A DNA stretch of 64,000 nt from Niabella aurantiaca DSM 17617 (lineage in GTDB: Bacteria; Bacteroidota; Bacteroidia; Chitinophagales; Chitinophagaceae). Shown piece after piece: positions 50,655 through 60,064 of this stretch. The stretch lies in assembly GCF_000374125.1 (NCBI RefSeq), contig NZ_KB893649.1, positions 182,928-246,927 of the forward strand. The letters run 5' to 3'. Within the stretch, counting starts at the first letter, position 1, and each line of letters opens with the position of its first letter. The translations under genes were made by a program, and so were the position numbers. Under the pieces are notes generated by a model. The model had not been told where the DNA came from. It saw nothing but the letters and a program-made list of their open reading frames with translations, and made no database searches.

Positions 50655-53105
50655 ATGAAAAAATATTTGGGACTGCTGCTGTCCTTCGGTTTCTATTTTC
50701 AGCTAAACGCGCAGCAGTTGACGATCTCCGGCACGGTGGCAGACAGTGCTACGCAGGCCCCCCTGCCGGCCGCTTCCATTACTTTTTATGACCATACGCA
50801 TGCGGGAGTTGCTGTTACCTCCGGAAGGAACGGAACGTTTGTGATCCGGGTTCCGGCAGAAGCCCGCCGGCCCACCCTCCTTATTTCTTACAGCGGGTAC
50901 CGGCCCCGGATAGTAGTATTGTCTTCCCCCTTGTCTGCGGCCGACCTGGGCACCCTTTACCTGCAAAGCGCCGCCACTTCATTGGAAGCGATTGTGGTGC
51001 AGGGGAAAAAACCACCGGTGTCCTTTAAAGTCGACCGGCAGGTGTACAATGCCGGCCAGTTTGGCAATGCCGCCTCCGGAACCGGCATCGATGTGATCCG
51101 GAACCTGCCATCGGTTTCGGTGAATGCAACGGGCACCATCAGCTTCAGGGGATCTTCCAGTTTCCTGGTACTCATCAATGGGAAACCCACCCAGGGCGAC
51201 CCGGCCGCGGTTTTAGGGCAGCTGCCGGCCTCGGCTATTGAAAACGTTGAGATCATCACCAGCCCCTCCGCAGCCTATGATGCCGACGGAAAAGCCGGCA
51301 TCATTAATATCATCACAAAAACCGGTGTGGAAGACGGATGGATGCTTCAGTCCGGTATCATGTATGGGCTCCCCCCGGTAAACGATTTTGACAATGCCCG
51401 TCACCCGCAGCGGTACGGAGCGGATATCAGCGCCGGCTACCGCAAAAACAAATGGGATGTGAGCGGGGGACTGAACTACCTGCGGAATGATATTGCCGGG
51501 TACCGGGAAGGGGACGTTTATACCATCCGGAATGGCGTTAAAACCGTCTTTCCCTCAACCGGCGAGCGCAGTTTTAAGCGCTACAATTACGGAGGGCGGC
51601 TGGCTGCCAGCTACCAGGCCAATGCCAGTAACCTGGTCAGCGCCGGATTTTACATCGGTAAGAAATTCCAGTCGCGTGAGGCCGACCTGCTCTACAACAA
51701 TTACCGGCAACAGATCCAAACCGGAGAAGTGTTTGCGCCCTTTATCTACTACAATGCCAACACCCAGGAAAAAGAAGGGCTGTTCAGCCTCGCAAACCTG
51801 GATTATACCCACCGGTTCAGTAAAGCCTCCAGCCTGGCGGTTTCCGCGCTCTATGAGCATGCGGGTCTTTCCGGCAATACCTATAACCGCAACCTGTATT
51901 ATCCGAATACTTCCGACACGATACAGTTTACCCACAACCCCAATACCAATCCGCTGGACGCGTATCGTATAAAGGCCGACTATACGCAGAAGCTGAGCGC
52001 GCAGCATACCCTGCAGGGAGGATATCAGTTCCGCTACGATGTACAGGATGGCAATTTTACCTATTATACAAAGGTATTGGGCACCCCGGATTATGTGATC
52101 GATCCTGAATTTACGAGCCGGGTGAAAACCAACAACCGGATCCATGCAGGCTATCTCCAGCTGAATGGGCAAGCCCGTAAACTGAATTACAACCTGGGCG
52201 CGCGCCTGGAGTACTCCGAAAGGGAGCTGCGTTTTTCGAGGGAAGAAGAAAAACAGCATCTGATCCTTAATAATTTCTTTCCTTCCGCGCAGTTCCGCTA
52301 CGCGCTCACAGATCTTTCTACACTCAAAGCCGGTTATAACCGCCGGATCAAACGTACCAACAACTATGAATTGAACCCCTTCCCCGAACGGGAACATTCC
52401 GAAACGCTGGAGCAGGGCGATCCGAACCTGTTACCGGAGCTGACCGGTACTTATGAGCTGGGATGGGAACAAAAACTTCCGGGCGGCTCATTTTTCCTAA
52501 CCCTGTATCATCAGCGGATCAAAAATCCCATACAACGGGTAAACAAAGTATATAACGACACCATTCTTAACCGGGTATTCACGAATGCCGGGGAAGCACT
52601 CCAAACCGGTCTTGAAACCAACCTCAGCATTGCTGTAACCTCCTGGTGGCAGTGTGTGCTGGGAGGCAATGTTTATAAATATAAGATCGATGGAGCAATC
52701 TTCGGCGGCACGATCCCCATATCCAACAGCAGCTGGGTCTATTCGGTCAACACCAGTCAGAGCTTTACGCTTCCGGCCAACTGGCTGTTGCAGTTGAGCG
52801 TTAACTACCTGTCGGAGCGGGTAACCGCCCAGGGTGAGGACAGCCGTTTCTTAACCCCCCATTTCACCGTTAAAAAAACCACCAAAGACAAACGCTGGTA
52901 TTTTCAGCTGCAGTGGTTAAATATAGATGCGGGAATGAAAGAGTCGAACCGGCAGCGCATTACCACCTATGGAACAGATTTTTATACGACCACCAACTAT
53001 ATTTATGAACCCGATCAATTCCAGTTGTCGATGGGCTTTAACCTCTCGCGCCGCAACCGGAAGATCAATCTTCCGCAGAGCGAAATGGGCGAAAAAGAGT
53101 TTTAA
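50655..53105 (+). CDS. TonB-dependent receptor-like outer membrane protein
   Basis: An 816-residue outer membrane protein. It has a signal peptide (MKKYLGLLLSFGFYFQLNAQ), a CarboxypepD_reg-like beta-sandwich (about 22-105, ISGTVADSATQAPLPAASIT), a plug domain (about 115-220; GIDVIRNLPSVSVNATGTIS, SSSFLVLINGKPTQGDPAAV, IENVEIITSPSAAYDADGKA-GIINI) and a C-terminal beta-barrel of the OMP_b-brl_3 type ending LSMGFNLSRRNRK. No SusD partner follows, so it is not a classic SusCD glycan system. Ligand unknown; such stand-alone receptors often handle siderophores, peptides or other small ligands. A hairpin follows the stop. Confidence 0.92.
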   Translation: MKKYLGLLLSFGFYFQLNAQQLTISGTVADSATQAPLPAASITFYDHTHAGVAVTSGRNGTFVIRVPAEARRPTLLISYSGYRPRIVVLSSPLSAADLGTLYLQSAATSLEAIVVQGKKPPVSFKVDRQVYNAGQFGNAASGTGIDVIRNLPSVSVNATGTISFRGSSSFLVLINGKPTQGDPAAVLGQLPASAIENVEIITSPSAAYDADGKAGIINIITKTGVEDGWMLQSGIMYGLPPVNDFDNARHPQRYGADISAGYRKNKWDVSGGLNYLRNDIAGYREGDVYTIRNGVKTVFPSTGERSFKRYNYGGRLAASYQANASNLVSAGFYIGKKFQSREADLLYNNYRQQIQTGEVFAPFIYYNANTQEKEGLFSLANLDYTHRFSKASSLAVSALYEHAGLSGNTYNRNLYYPNTSDTIQFTHNPNTNPLDAYRIKADYTQKLSAQHTLQGGYQFRYDVQDGNFTYYTKVLGTPDYVIDPEFTSRVKTNNRIHAGYLQLNGQARKLNYNLGARLEYSERELRFSREEEKQHLILNNFFPSAQFRYALTDLSTLKAGYNRRIKRTNNYELNPFPEREHSETLEQGDPNLLPELTGTYELGWEQKLPGGSFFLTLYHQRIKNPIQRVNKVYNDTILNRVFTNAGEALQTGLETNLSIAVTSWWQCVLGGNVYKYKIDGAIFGGTIPISNSSWVYSVNTSQSFTLPANWLLQLSVNYLSERVTAQGEDSRFLTPHFTVKKTTKDKRWYFQLQWLNIDAGMKESNRQRITTYGTDFYTTTNYIYEPDQFQLSMGFNLSRRNRKINLPQSEMGEKEF

Positions 53106-53111
53106 ATGGTT

Positions 53112-53152
53112 CGGCAGACCTCTCAGATTTTTAAACCCTGACAGATCTGCCG
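53112..53152. terminator. Hairpin after the TonB receptor (degenerate repeat copy)
   Basis: CGGCAGA (53112-53118) pairs with TCTGCCG (53146-53152), and the interior pairs with three mismatches. The sequence is a diverged copy of the perfect inverted repeat at 29199-29235 (both contain CAGACCT, CTGACAG and a TTTTAAA centre). Confidence 0.5.
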
Positions 53153-53197
53153 ATAAAACAAAGTAACTTGCCCTTTATTTTTAAACCCGTTTTCATT

Positions 53198-54451
53198 TTG
53201 CATCCTGAAGACCTGAATATTTCCGATTTTACGTACGAGCTTCCCGAGGAGAGGATCGCCTATTTCCCATTGCCCTGCAGGGACGCATCAAAATTACTTC
53301 TGTATAAAGAAGGCGTGATCACCAGTGACACCTACCATGATATTGACCGGCACCTCCCGGCCGATGCCATGATGGTCTTTAACAACACCAAGGTGGTAGA
53401 AGCCCGGCTCCTGTTCAAAAAGCCTACCGGCGGACAGATCGAGATCTTTTGCCTGGAGCCGCACGAAAGCTACGCCGATATCACCACGGCAATGGCGCAG
53501 CAGGGAAGAGTACGGTGGCTTTGCCTGATCGGCGGCGCCTCCAAATGGAAGAACGGACAGGTGCTGACGCTTCCGGTCACCGGGCAACACGGAACAACCA
53601 CTCTTGAAGCACGTTTTATAGAGAAGCGCAGCGACAGCTTTCTCATTGAGCTGAGCTGGACGCCGGCGGCGTTTAGTTTTGCCGAGATCCTGCACCTGAC
53701 AGGCCAGATCCCACTGCCGCCTTATATAAAAAGGACCGCCGGCAAAGAGGATGAAGAACGGTACCAGACGGTGTACGCCGCGCACGATGGGTCGGTTGCC
53801 GCACCAACCGCCGGGTTGCATTTTACGGAGGATGTTCTGCAGAAATTAAAGGCCAAAAATATCCAAACCGATTTTGTGACCCTGCATGTAGGCGCCGGTA
53901 CATTCAAACCGGTAAAAGCCGGTACCATGAAGGATCATGAGATGCACGCCGAATTTATTTCGGTATCCTCCGGGCTGATCCGGAAGATCGCCGGTCACCA
54001 GGGACACCCGCTCCTCTCTGTGGGTACTACATCGCTGCGGACCCTGGAATCCCTTTACTGGCTGGGTGCCAAATTGCTGCGGGACAAGAACTGCTTCGAT
54101 AACAAACTGCCCTATGTAAGCCAGTGGGAAGCCTATGAAGCAAGTTTGCAGCAATACTCCGTTGCCGACGCCTTGCAGGCGCTGATCAGCTATCTGTCGG
54201 AAAAGCAGTCCGCCAACCTCCTGGCCAAAACACAGATCATCATCGCCCCCGGCTATTCTTTTAAGATTGCGGACGCACTGGTCACGAATTTCCATCAGCC
54301 TTCTTCCACCCTGCTGCTGCTGGTAGCCGCATTTATTGGTGATGACTGGCGAAGGGTTTACAAGTATGCCCTGGAAAATGATTTTCGTTTTTTGAGCTAT
54401 GGTGATGGAAGTTTGTTGTGGAGGAAACGGCCGGAAACTGAAAAACAATAG
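53198..54451 (+). CDS. queA: tRNA preQ1 S-adenosylmethionine ribosyltransferase-isomerase
   Basis: A 417-residue enzyme of queuosine synthesis that transfers the ribosyl part of SAM to preQ1 in tRNA. Motifs are FTYELPEERIAYFPLPCRDASKLLLY, MMVFNNTKVVEARLLFKK, LTGQIPLPPYIKR, RYQTVYAAHDGSVAAPTAGLHFTEDVL, TLHVGAGTFKPVKAG and FHQPSSTLLLLVAAFIGDDW. I propose TTG 53198 as start (MHPEDLNISDFTYEL); a TTG at 53168 would add ten hydrophobic residues and falls at the likely promoter (TAACTTGC, 53164-53171). Start choice is uncertain; identity is not. Confidence 0.93.
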   Translation: MHPEDLNISDFTYELPEERIAYFPLPCRDASKLLLYKEGVITSDTYHDIDRHLPADAMMVFNNTKVVEARLLFKKPTGGQIEIFCLEPHESYADITTAMAQQGRVRWLCLIGGASKWKNGQVLTLPVTGQHGTTTLEARFIEKRSDSFLIELSWTPAAFSFAEILHLTGQIPLPPYIKRTAGKEDEERYQTVYAAHDGSVAAPTAGLHFTEDVLQKLKAKNIQTDFVTLHVGAGTFKPVKAGTMKDHEMHAEFISVSSGLIRKIAGHQGHPLLSVGTTSLRTLESLYWLGAKLLRDKNCFDNKLPYVSQWEAYEASLQQYSVADALQALISYLSEKQSANLLAKTQIIIAPGYSFKIADALVTNFHQPSSTLLLLVAAFIGDDWRRVYKYALENDFRFLSYGDGSLLWRKRPETEKQ

Positions 54452-54525
54452 GTTATGCTCTTATCTAAGAATTTATTGCTGAACTTATTTAAATTTTGTA
54501 GCTTGCTATATCAAATTTGAAACCA

Positions 54526-54675
54526 ATGCAAACGTCTTTAGAAAAAACACCATTTCAACAACATACAATTGAATACTTTACCCAAAAAGCCCAAGCCTAC
54601 GAGATACTTACCGGCGTTTATACAAAACCTGACAATGATTACCTGGATAATATTTTAAATGACGGAGACTGGTAA
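54526..54675 (+). CDS. Small acidic protein of unknown function (49 aa)
   Basis: Translation gives MQTSLEKTPFQQHTIEYFTQ, then KAQAYEILTGVYTKPDNDYL and DNILNDGDW. It starts 74 nt after queA. Promoter-like boxes precede it: TAGCTTGC (54499-54506) and CAAATTTG (54512-54519), each close to the -7 consensus. A strong terminator follows at 54741-54770. The composition (many Q/Y/D residues, few rare codons) reads as a real small protein. No family is recognised; size and charge would suit an antitoxin or regulator, but no partner gene is present. Confidence 0.55.
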   Translation: MQTSLEKTPFQQHTIEYFTQKAQAYEILTGVYTKPDNDYLDNILNDGDW

Positions 54676-54740
54676 TAGCTCTAACTGTGGGCATCCAATA
54701 CAGAACAGGAACAGCCACTATTTGAAAAGTATCGCGCATA

Positions 54741-54770
54741 AAACAGGGCGCCGAATAGGACGCCCTGTTT
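54741..54770. terminator. Bidirectional terminator
   Basis: AAACAGGGCG (54741-54750) and CGCCCTGTTT (54761-54770) form a perfect 10-bp stem with a 10-nt loop. T-rich sequence follows on the plus strand; it sits between the small ORF and the convergent DUF4293 gene. Confidence 0.8.
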
Positions 54771-54786
54771 GTTTTATTGAGTTCAT

Positions 54787-55203
54787 TTATCGCAACCGGT
54801 CCAGATCCCGGATCAGCTTCTGGTCACGCCGGATACCTTTTAAGGCAAAAAAGAACCCTGCTGCCACCAGCAGGCTCAATATAGCCGTGATGGCGATACC
54901 GCCGGTTTGAAATGCCTTGATATAGCTGGCATAAAGCGCGATCAGGCCCACAGAAGCTGCCAGTCCCAGAAAGGTCAGCTGCAGCTGCAGCTTCCGGTTC
55001 TTATAAAGAAAAACAGTAATCAACCCCAGTGCCGCAACAATACCGGTAAGCAGGGTCAGCCAGATATTGCTTGCTGCATTCATGTCGGCACCCGCCAATC
55101 CTTCGGTTCCGGTAACCGTACCATTGTAAAACGGGAACTTAAATGTAAGCCCGGCACAGATCACAGACAATAATAACCACAGGGTTTGTTTTCTTTGGAT
55201 CAT
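54787..55203 (-). CDS. DUF4293 family membrane protein
   Basis: A 138-residue protein with four hydrophobic segments (about 7-24, 46-65, 72-92, 99-121), starting MIQRKQTLWLLLSVICAGLT. The MIQRxQTxxLL start and four-helix layout are the mark of the Bacteroidota DUF4293 family. Function unknown. It ends in a basic tail (GIRRDQKLIRDLDRLR). It lies 69 nt upstream of the glyA stop on the same strand side and is probably separate, since word-like repeats fill the spacer. Confidence 0.88.
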   Translation of the reverse strand: MIQRKQTLWLLLSVICAGLTFKFPFYNGTVTGTEGLAGADMNAASNIWLTLLTGIVAALGLITVFLYKNRKLQLQLTFLGLAASVGLIALYASYIKAFQTGGIAITAILSLLVAAGFFFALKGIRRDQKLIRDLDRLR

Positions 55204-55272
55204 ACGAAATGTTTAAAGTTTGAATGTTTAAAGTTCAAGGTTAGCAATATCAAACGATGAACCTTAAACCTT

Positions 55273-56553
55273 TTAACCTATTTCCGGGTACAATGGAAAT
55301 TGTTGCATAAATGCTTTCACTTCTTCCTTCACGGACGTGATCACTGTTTCATCATCTGCGTTCATCAGCACTTTGTCGATCAGTTCGGCCACCTGCGTTA
55401 CATCGGCTTCCTTCATACCCCTTGTGGTTACTGCAGGAACGCCCACACGGATGCCGGAAGTCACAAACGGCGATTTATCATCAAACGGCACGGCGTTTTT
55501 GTTTAATGTAATATGGGCTTTATCCAGTGTTTCCTGCGCTTTTTTCCCGGTCAGGTTCTTATTCCGGAGGTCGATCAGCATCAGGTGATTGTCCGTTCCA
55601 TCGCTGATCAGCTTATATCCTTTATCTACAAAGGCTTTGGCCATGGCCCGGGCATTGGCAATGATCTGTTTTCCGTAAGCGGTCCATTCGTCGGATAAGA
55701 TCTCACCAAAGGCAACAGCTTTGGCTGCAATAATATGCTCCAGCGGTCCGCCCTGCATTCCCGGGAACACGGCCAGGTCCAATAGCTGGCTCATGGTACG
55801 GGTATTTCCTTTCGGATCTTTATAGCCCCAGGGATTTTCGAAATCATTGCGCAGCATAATGATACCGCCACGGGGTCCGCGCAGGGTTTTGTGTGTGGTG
55901 CTGGTCACAATATGACAGTGTTCAAACGGATCATTCAGCAACCCCGCCGCAATCAATCCGGCCGGGTGGGCAATATCTGCCATTACCAGGGCGCCCACTT
56001 TGTCGGCCACCGCACGGATGCGGGCATAGTCCCAGTCGCGGCTGTATGCAGAGGCGCCGCAAATGATCATTTTGGGTTTTTCAGACAGGGCCTTCGCCTC
56101 CAGGTCGTCATAATCCACCAGTCCGGTTTCCTTTACAACCCCGTAGGAGATCACCTGATAGTGTTTTCCGCTGAAGTTCACCGGGCTGCCGTGGGTCAGG
56201 TGCCCGCCCATGCTCAGGTTCAGCCCCATGATCTTATCGCCGGGGTTCAGCGCTGCAAAAAATACGGCAGCGTTGGCCTGCGCTCCGCTATGCGGCTGTA
56301 CATTGGCCCAGCCAAGATTAAATATTTTCTTCAGGCGGCCGATCGCCAGGGATTCAATTTCATCCACTACTTCGCACCCCCCGTAGTAACGCTTGCCGGG
56401 ATAGCCTTCCGCATATTTATTGGTGAGTACGGTTCCCATTGCTTTTATAACGGGTAGCGAGGTGAAATTTTCCGAAGCGATCAGCTCGATGCCATTGCGC
56501 TGGCGGTCTAATTCCTTATTGATAAGGTCAAATACTGTATTATCCTGTTGCAT
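55273..56553 (-). CDS. glyA: Serine hydroxymethyltransferase
   Basis: A 426-residue PLP enzyme that converts serine and tetrahydrofolate to glycine and methylene-THF, the main source of one-carbon units. Motifs are [67 protein letters not shown] and [18 protein letters not shown] with PLP-binding Lys222. Length and ends are normal. A perfect TAACTTTG box at 56558-56565 ends only 4 nt before the ATG, so the transcript may be leaderless. Confidence 0.98.
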   Translation of the reverse strand: MQQDNTVFDLINKELDRQRNGIELIASENFTSLPVIKAMGTVLTNKYAEGYPGKRYYGGCEVVDEIESLAIGRLKKIFNLGWANVQPHSGAQANAAVFFAALNPGDKIMGLNLSMGGHLTHGSPVNFSGKHYQVISYGVVKETGLVDYDDLEAKALSEKPKMIICGASAYSRDWDYARIRAVADKVGALVMADIAHPAGLIAAGLLNDPFEHCHIVTSTTHKTLRGPRGGIIMLRNDFENPWGYKDPKGNTRTMSQLLDLAVFPGMQGGPLEHIIAAKAVAFGEILSDEWTAYGKQIIANARAMAKAFVDKGYKLISDGTDNHLMLIDLRNKNLTGKKAQETLDKAHITLNKNAVPFDDKSPFVTSGIRVGVPAVTTRGMKEADVTQVAELIDKVLMNADDETVITSVKEEVKAFMQQFPLYPEIG

Positions 56554-56557
56554 GGCG

Positions 56558-56565
56558 CAAAGTTA
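56558..56565 (-). promoter_or_regulatory. -7 promoter box of glyA
   Basis: The minus strand reads TAACTTTG, a perfect -7 match, ending 4 nt upstream of the start codon; transcription would start at or next to the ATG. Confidence 0.55.
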
Positions 56566-57001
56566 AGGGGCGGAAAGGATGTTGAAAAGTTTAAAGGTTG
56601 AAAAGTTGGAAAGGGCCAATCCGTACCCGCAAAATACCTGGTACCGGGGATCAATAATGATCAAAACAGGCATAGAAATCATTTAAACTTTTGCAGAACG
56701 AGAAGTTTGAAGTATAAACGCGCACAGTTTGCCTTAGGATTGTCATTGGCAACACCTGCCCGGATGAGTGGTCAGACAGACGGGTCTTTCAGCAACTATC
56801 AGATGGAAAACAGTTGACCCAAAATGGTCCTGAAACAGGTTCAGGACTGCATTTCTTTACAAAAAGAAGCGTATCAACGAAAGCTTAAACAACTTCAGAA
56901 ATAAGTTCAAAAATCTTAAAGACCCGGCTTTTGATTACCCGATTTAAACCGTTGAAACAGTAAAACTGCATCCGGGGAAAACCGGACATCCCCACTTCCT
57001 T
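56566..57001. other. Spacer without a convincing gene
   Basis: It begins with TTGAAAAGTTTAAAGGTTGA words. Around 56828-56846 a TCCTGAA/TTCAGGA hairpin occurs. Several short open frames (for example about 57 codons from 56718) lack start codons and are compatible with chance. Confidence 0.4.
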
Positions 57002-57239
57002 TTAACATCCCGGGGGCTCCCATTCTTCCATTATATATACAGTTCCCTCATCCGCTTCCATATCTGCAATGGGCCGATCCAGCCGATCCCAATATTGCCC
57101 TGCAGGTTCGTTTAACACAAATGAAGGTTCTTCCTCGTCATTCAATGCAATGGTAATTTGCACCAGCCATTCATTCCTTTTACTTCTGAAAAAATTCCTC
57201 TGTAAATTCCACAGAGGAAATACGAATTACGGCGTCCAT
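57002..57239 (-). pseudogene. Frameshifted small gene (antitoxin-like remnant)
   Basis: From ATG 57239 the frame reads MDAVIRISSVEFTEEFFQK and stops. One base over, the next frame continues as RNEWLVQITIALNDEEEPSF, then VLNEPAGQYWDRLDRPIADM and EADEGTVYIMEEWEPPGC to TAA at 57002-57004. Both parts read as protein and together give about 77 residues with a T6 run (57189-57194) near the break. The pattern (short beta start, then a YW.RL..I..ME segment and an acidic end) resembles small antitoxins, but no toxin gene is adjacent. Either a frameshift mutation or a sequence error. Confidence 0.5.
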
Positions 57240-57282
57240 GGTTAAAAATATCATTCACATATTATGCTGTAAACCCGGCTTA

Positions 57283-58572
57283 TCAGGATCTACCGTCCGG
57301 CTGAGGATGTGTTCCCTTCCGCGTAACATTCTTCACAATCCCCGGCAGCAGCAGCCCCTGGCCCAGAATGGTAATGATGACCACCACCGTGGCAATAAAA
57401 ATGATATCGTTCCGCATCGGGAACGGGCTTCCGTCCTTTAAATGCGGCGGCAGCCCGATGGCGATCGCCAGGGAAACAATCCCCCGCATACCGGACCAGC
57501 TGATGATGACGCTTTCCTGGAAACTTAACAGTGCCGACTCCGTTACGGCCCGCCGCGAATTCCGGAGCTTGGGGTTCCGGAACCCTTTCTCCAGCCTCCG
57601 GCGCTGGGAAAAAACCCGCATCATCCGTATGAGGATGGTCACAACCGTAATGAGGAACGCGTACCCGATATAAGGAAGGAACCGCGAGGGATCAATGTTG
57701 CGGATCACCACCGGGAACTCCAGGCCGATAAAAATAAAGATCAGCCCGTTTAGCAGGTACACGATCACCTCCCATATGGTCTTCGACTGTTCCCGCAAAG
57801 CAGGGGAGAACTGGCGTTCACTCAGCATGGAAACCCCAAAACCGAGGATCACTACCGCAATGACCCCTGAAACCTGAAGCTCCTCCGCAACCAGGTAGGC
57901 CGTAAACGGGGCCAGGAGCGTAAACCCCAGCACAGCCATCCTGCTTTTTCGCACATACCGCAATAGAAATGCCAGCAATTTGCCCAGTACCAGCCCTACC
58001 AGGAAACCGCCGGCCATCAGCAGGATAAAGGTCAGCGAGGCTTTCCACCAGACAAATGTAGTGCCCATAACCGCGGCCACGGCAAAGCGATAGGCCACCA
58101 GCGCCGACGCATCGTTGATCAGGCTTTCCCCTTCCAGTATGGTAACCGTGTGCCGTGGCAATTCAAGGTTGCGGGTGATGCTGATGGCAGCCACGGCATC
58201 CGTTGCCGCCAGGATCGCACCCAGTACAAAAGCCAGGGGCCAGGTCATGCCGGGTATTAAATAATAAGACAGCACTGCTACCCCGGCCGTGGTCAAAAAA
58301 ACCAGCCCGATGGCCAGGGCACTGATCGTGCCCATATTTTCCCTGAAATCCTTGAAATGAATATTGAAAGCCGCGTCATAGAGCAACGGCGGCAGAAATA
58401 ATAAAAAGATAATCTCCGGATCGATCTCGGGTACGGGCATGGATGGGATGAACCCCACCCCGATACCGGCGACGATCAGCACAATCGGAGGTGCGATCTT
58501 TATTTTTTCCGCCACTACATTGAGCAGCACCATCAGCCCCAGCAACACCAGGATAATTGTATAATTGGCCAT
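57283..58572 (-). CDS. Sodium/proton antiporter (CPA1 family)
   Basis: A 429-residue membrane protein with about twelve hydrophobic segments. CPA1 motifs are FLLFLPPLLYDAAFNIHFKDF, GAILAATDAVAAISITRNL (the TDxVA region) and ILEGESLINDASALVAYRFA with the ion-binding ND pair, plus SWSGMRGIVSLAIAIGLP. It should exchange Na+ (or K+) for H+. The C-terminal cytosolic domain of many bacterial relatives is absent; it ends shortly after the last helix (KNVTRKGTHPQPDGRS). It appears monocistronic. Confidence 0.92.
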   Translation of the reverse strand: MANYTIILVLLGLMVLLNVVAEKIKIAPPIVLIVAGIGVGFIPSMPVPEIDPEIIFLLFLPPLLYDAAFNIHFKDFRENMGTISALAIGLVFLTTAGVAVLSYYLIPGMTWPLAFVLGAILAATDAVAAISITRNLELPRHTVTILEGESLINDASALVAYRFAVAAVMGTTFVWWKASLTFILLMAGGFLVGLVLGKLLAFLLRYVRKSRMAVLGFTLLAPFTAYLVAEELQVSGVIAVVILGFGVSMLSERQFSPALREQSKTIWEVIVYLLNGLIFIFIGLEFPVVIRNIDPSRFLPYIGYAFLITVVTILIRMMRVFSQRRRLEKGFRNPKLRNSRRAVTESALLSFQESVIISWSGMRGIVSLAIAIGLPPHLKDGSPFPMRNDIIFIATVVVIITILGQGLLLPGIVKNVTRKGTHPQPDGRS

Positions 58573-59074
58573 GGATCAAAGTTATTTTCTGTTCCGGTTC
58601 CTGAAAGATAAAATATAAAAGCAGATGAATACCATTTTTAACGGCCATCGTTAATTAAAACGGCCATTTCCGGCGCCTGTTGTATATTCAGGGCATTCCG
58701 GCATTGATGATCACTGTTTTTCAATTGCAGTAAGAATCATTTTATTCATCCTCCTGTCCCAACCAGTGCTGTTTCCTGCCGTACAAAAGAAAATACTTAC
58801 CTTCACCCACCAAAAAGAGGCGGGGCATAACACTTTTGTGATGGAGTTGTACATATGGGCGCATGCCACGGTTAAATGCCGGGGCTGACTAAAGCATATT
58901 CTTGGGGCCGGAAAGGCGGTGAAGCGGAAAGTATTAAATGATTGACAGGCAACAGCTTTGCGTTTTTCCGAATCCCCTGCTAATCTTTAGTTTGTGGTTT
59001 TCTGATCAGTCCAGCATGTTTTGCTCCCTTAAAAGGCTGTTTCTATAACTAAACGATAAGACTATTTTATATAC
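58573..59074. other. Spacer without recognised features
   Basis: About 500 nt. I see no gene, terminator or promoter that I can support; words such as GAAAGGCGGTGAAGCGGAAAG recall the repeat tracts elsewhere. Confidence 0.35.
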
Positions 59075-60064
59075 ATGAAGGCCATCATTCCTGTAGCGGG
59101 AGCCGGAACAAAATTAAGACCACAGAGTTATACCCAGCCCAAGGCATTGATCCCCCTGGCCGGTAAAACCGTATTGAGTTTTATCATTGATCAGCTGAAA
59201 GAAGCGGGTATTGATGAGTTTATTTTTATTGTGGGCTTCCTGGGCGACAAAATTTCCGATTATGTGAAAGAGCATCATCCGGATATCCGGGCACACTATG
59301 TGAGCCAGCAGGAGCGTCGCGGTATTGGTCATGCAGTAAACCTTACCCGGAACATCGTGGAAGGCGACGAGGTTTTTATCTCATTGGGAGATACCATCTG
59401 TGAATATGATGTTACTGCGGTACTCAACAATGCCCATTCGATGATCGGCATCCGGAAAGTGGACAATCCCCGCGATTTCGGTGTGGCTGAGATCGATGAG
59501 AAAGGGTTTATCGAATCTGTGGTGGAAAAACCGCATATCCCCAAATCCAACATGGCGATGGTGGGGATTTACAAGATCCGGGAGAGCGAGGTCCTGTTTG
59601 AGTGCCTGGCCTCCAATATCCGCAAAGGACTGTTGACCCACGGCGAATTCAATATTACCGATGCGCTGCACTGCATGATCCGGAGCGGGGTGCAATTTGA
59701 AGCATTTAAAGTAGATAACTGGTTTGATGCCGGCAACAAAGAAACGCTGCTGCGCTCAAATACCACGCTTTTGAGAAAATACAAATCCACGGCCGACCCC
59801 TCCCTGTTTGAGAATACGGTCATTGTTCCGCCCGTAAGCATCGGAAGCGGATGCGTGATCCGCAATTCGATCATCGGGCCCAATGTTACCCTCGGAGAAA
59901 ATACCTTCCTGGATCAGTCGATCATAAAGAATTCCATTGTCGGTTCTTTTTCCAATTTGTTTGATATTGTACTGGAACACTCGGTCATTGGTTCCGACAC
60001 CAGTGTAAAAGGCGAAACCCGGAGCCTGAACATTGGGGATAATACGAGTATTGACCTGGGATGA
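59075..60064 (+). CDS. Sugar-phosphate nucleotidyltransferase with hexapeptide repeats
   Basis: A 329-residue enzyme of the RmlA/StrD-like family. The nucleotidyltransferase domain starts MKAIIPVAGAGTKLRPQSYTQPKALIPLAG (signature GxGTxLRPxTxxxPK), followed by GIGHAVNLTRN, FISLGDTICEYDVTA, NPRDFGVAEID, VVEKPHIPKSN and FDAGNKETLL. Residues from about 245 form left-handed beta-helix repeats (VSIGSGCVIRNSIIGPNVTLGENTFLDQSIIKNSIVG). It would make an activated sugar such as dTDP-glucose or GDP/UDP-sugar for surface glycans; the nucleotide is not certain. It lies upstream of secA, 227 nt away. Confidence 0.92.
   Translation: MKAIIPVAGAGTKLRPQSYTQPKALIPLAGKTVLSFIIDQLKEAGIDEFIFIVGFLGDKISDYVKEHHPDIRAHYVSQQERRGIGHAVNLTRNIVEGDEVFISLGDTICEYDVTAVLNNAHSMIGIRKVDNPRDFGVAEIDEKGFIESVVEKPHIPKSNMAMVGIYKIRESEVLFECLASNIRKGLLTHGEFNITDALHCMIRSGVQFEAFKVDNWFDAGNKETLLRSNTTLLRKYKSTADPSLFENTVIVPPVSIGSGCVIRNSIIGPNVTLGENTFLDQSIIKNSIVGSFSNLFDIVLEHSVIGSDTSVKGETRSLNIGDNTSIDLG

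Noticed and set aside
56718..56947. Overlapping open frames with protein-like stretches on the plus strand
   Set aside because: No start codon, three frames look equally plausible, and the longest is under 60 codons, so chance is adequate.
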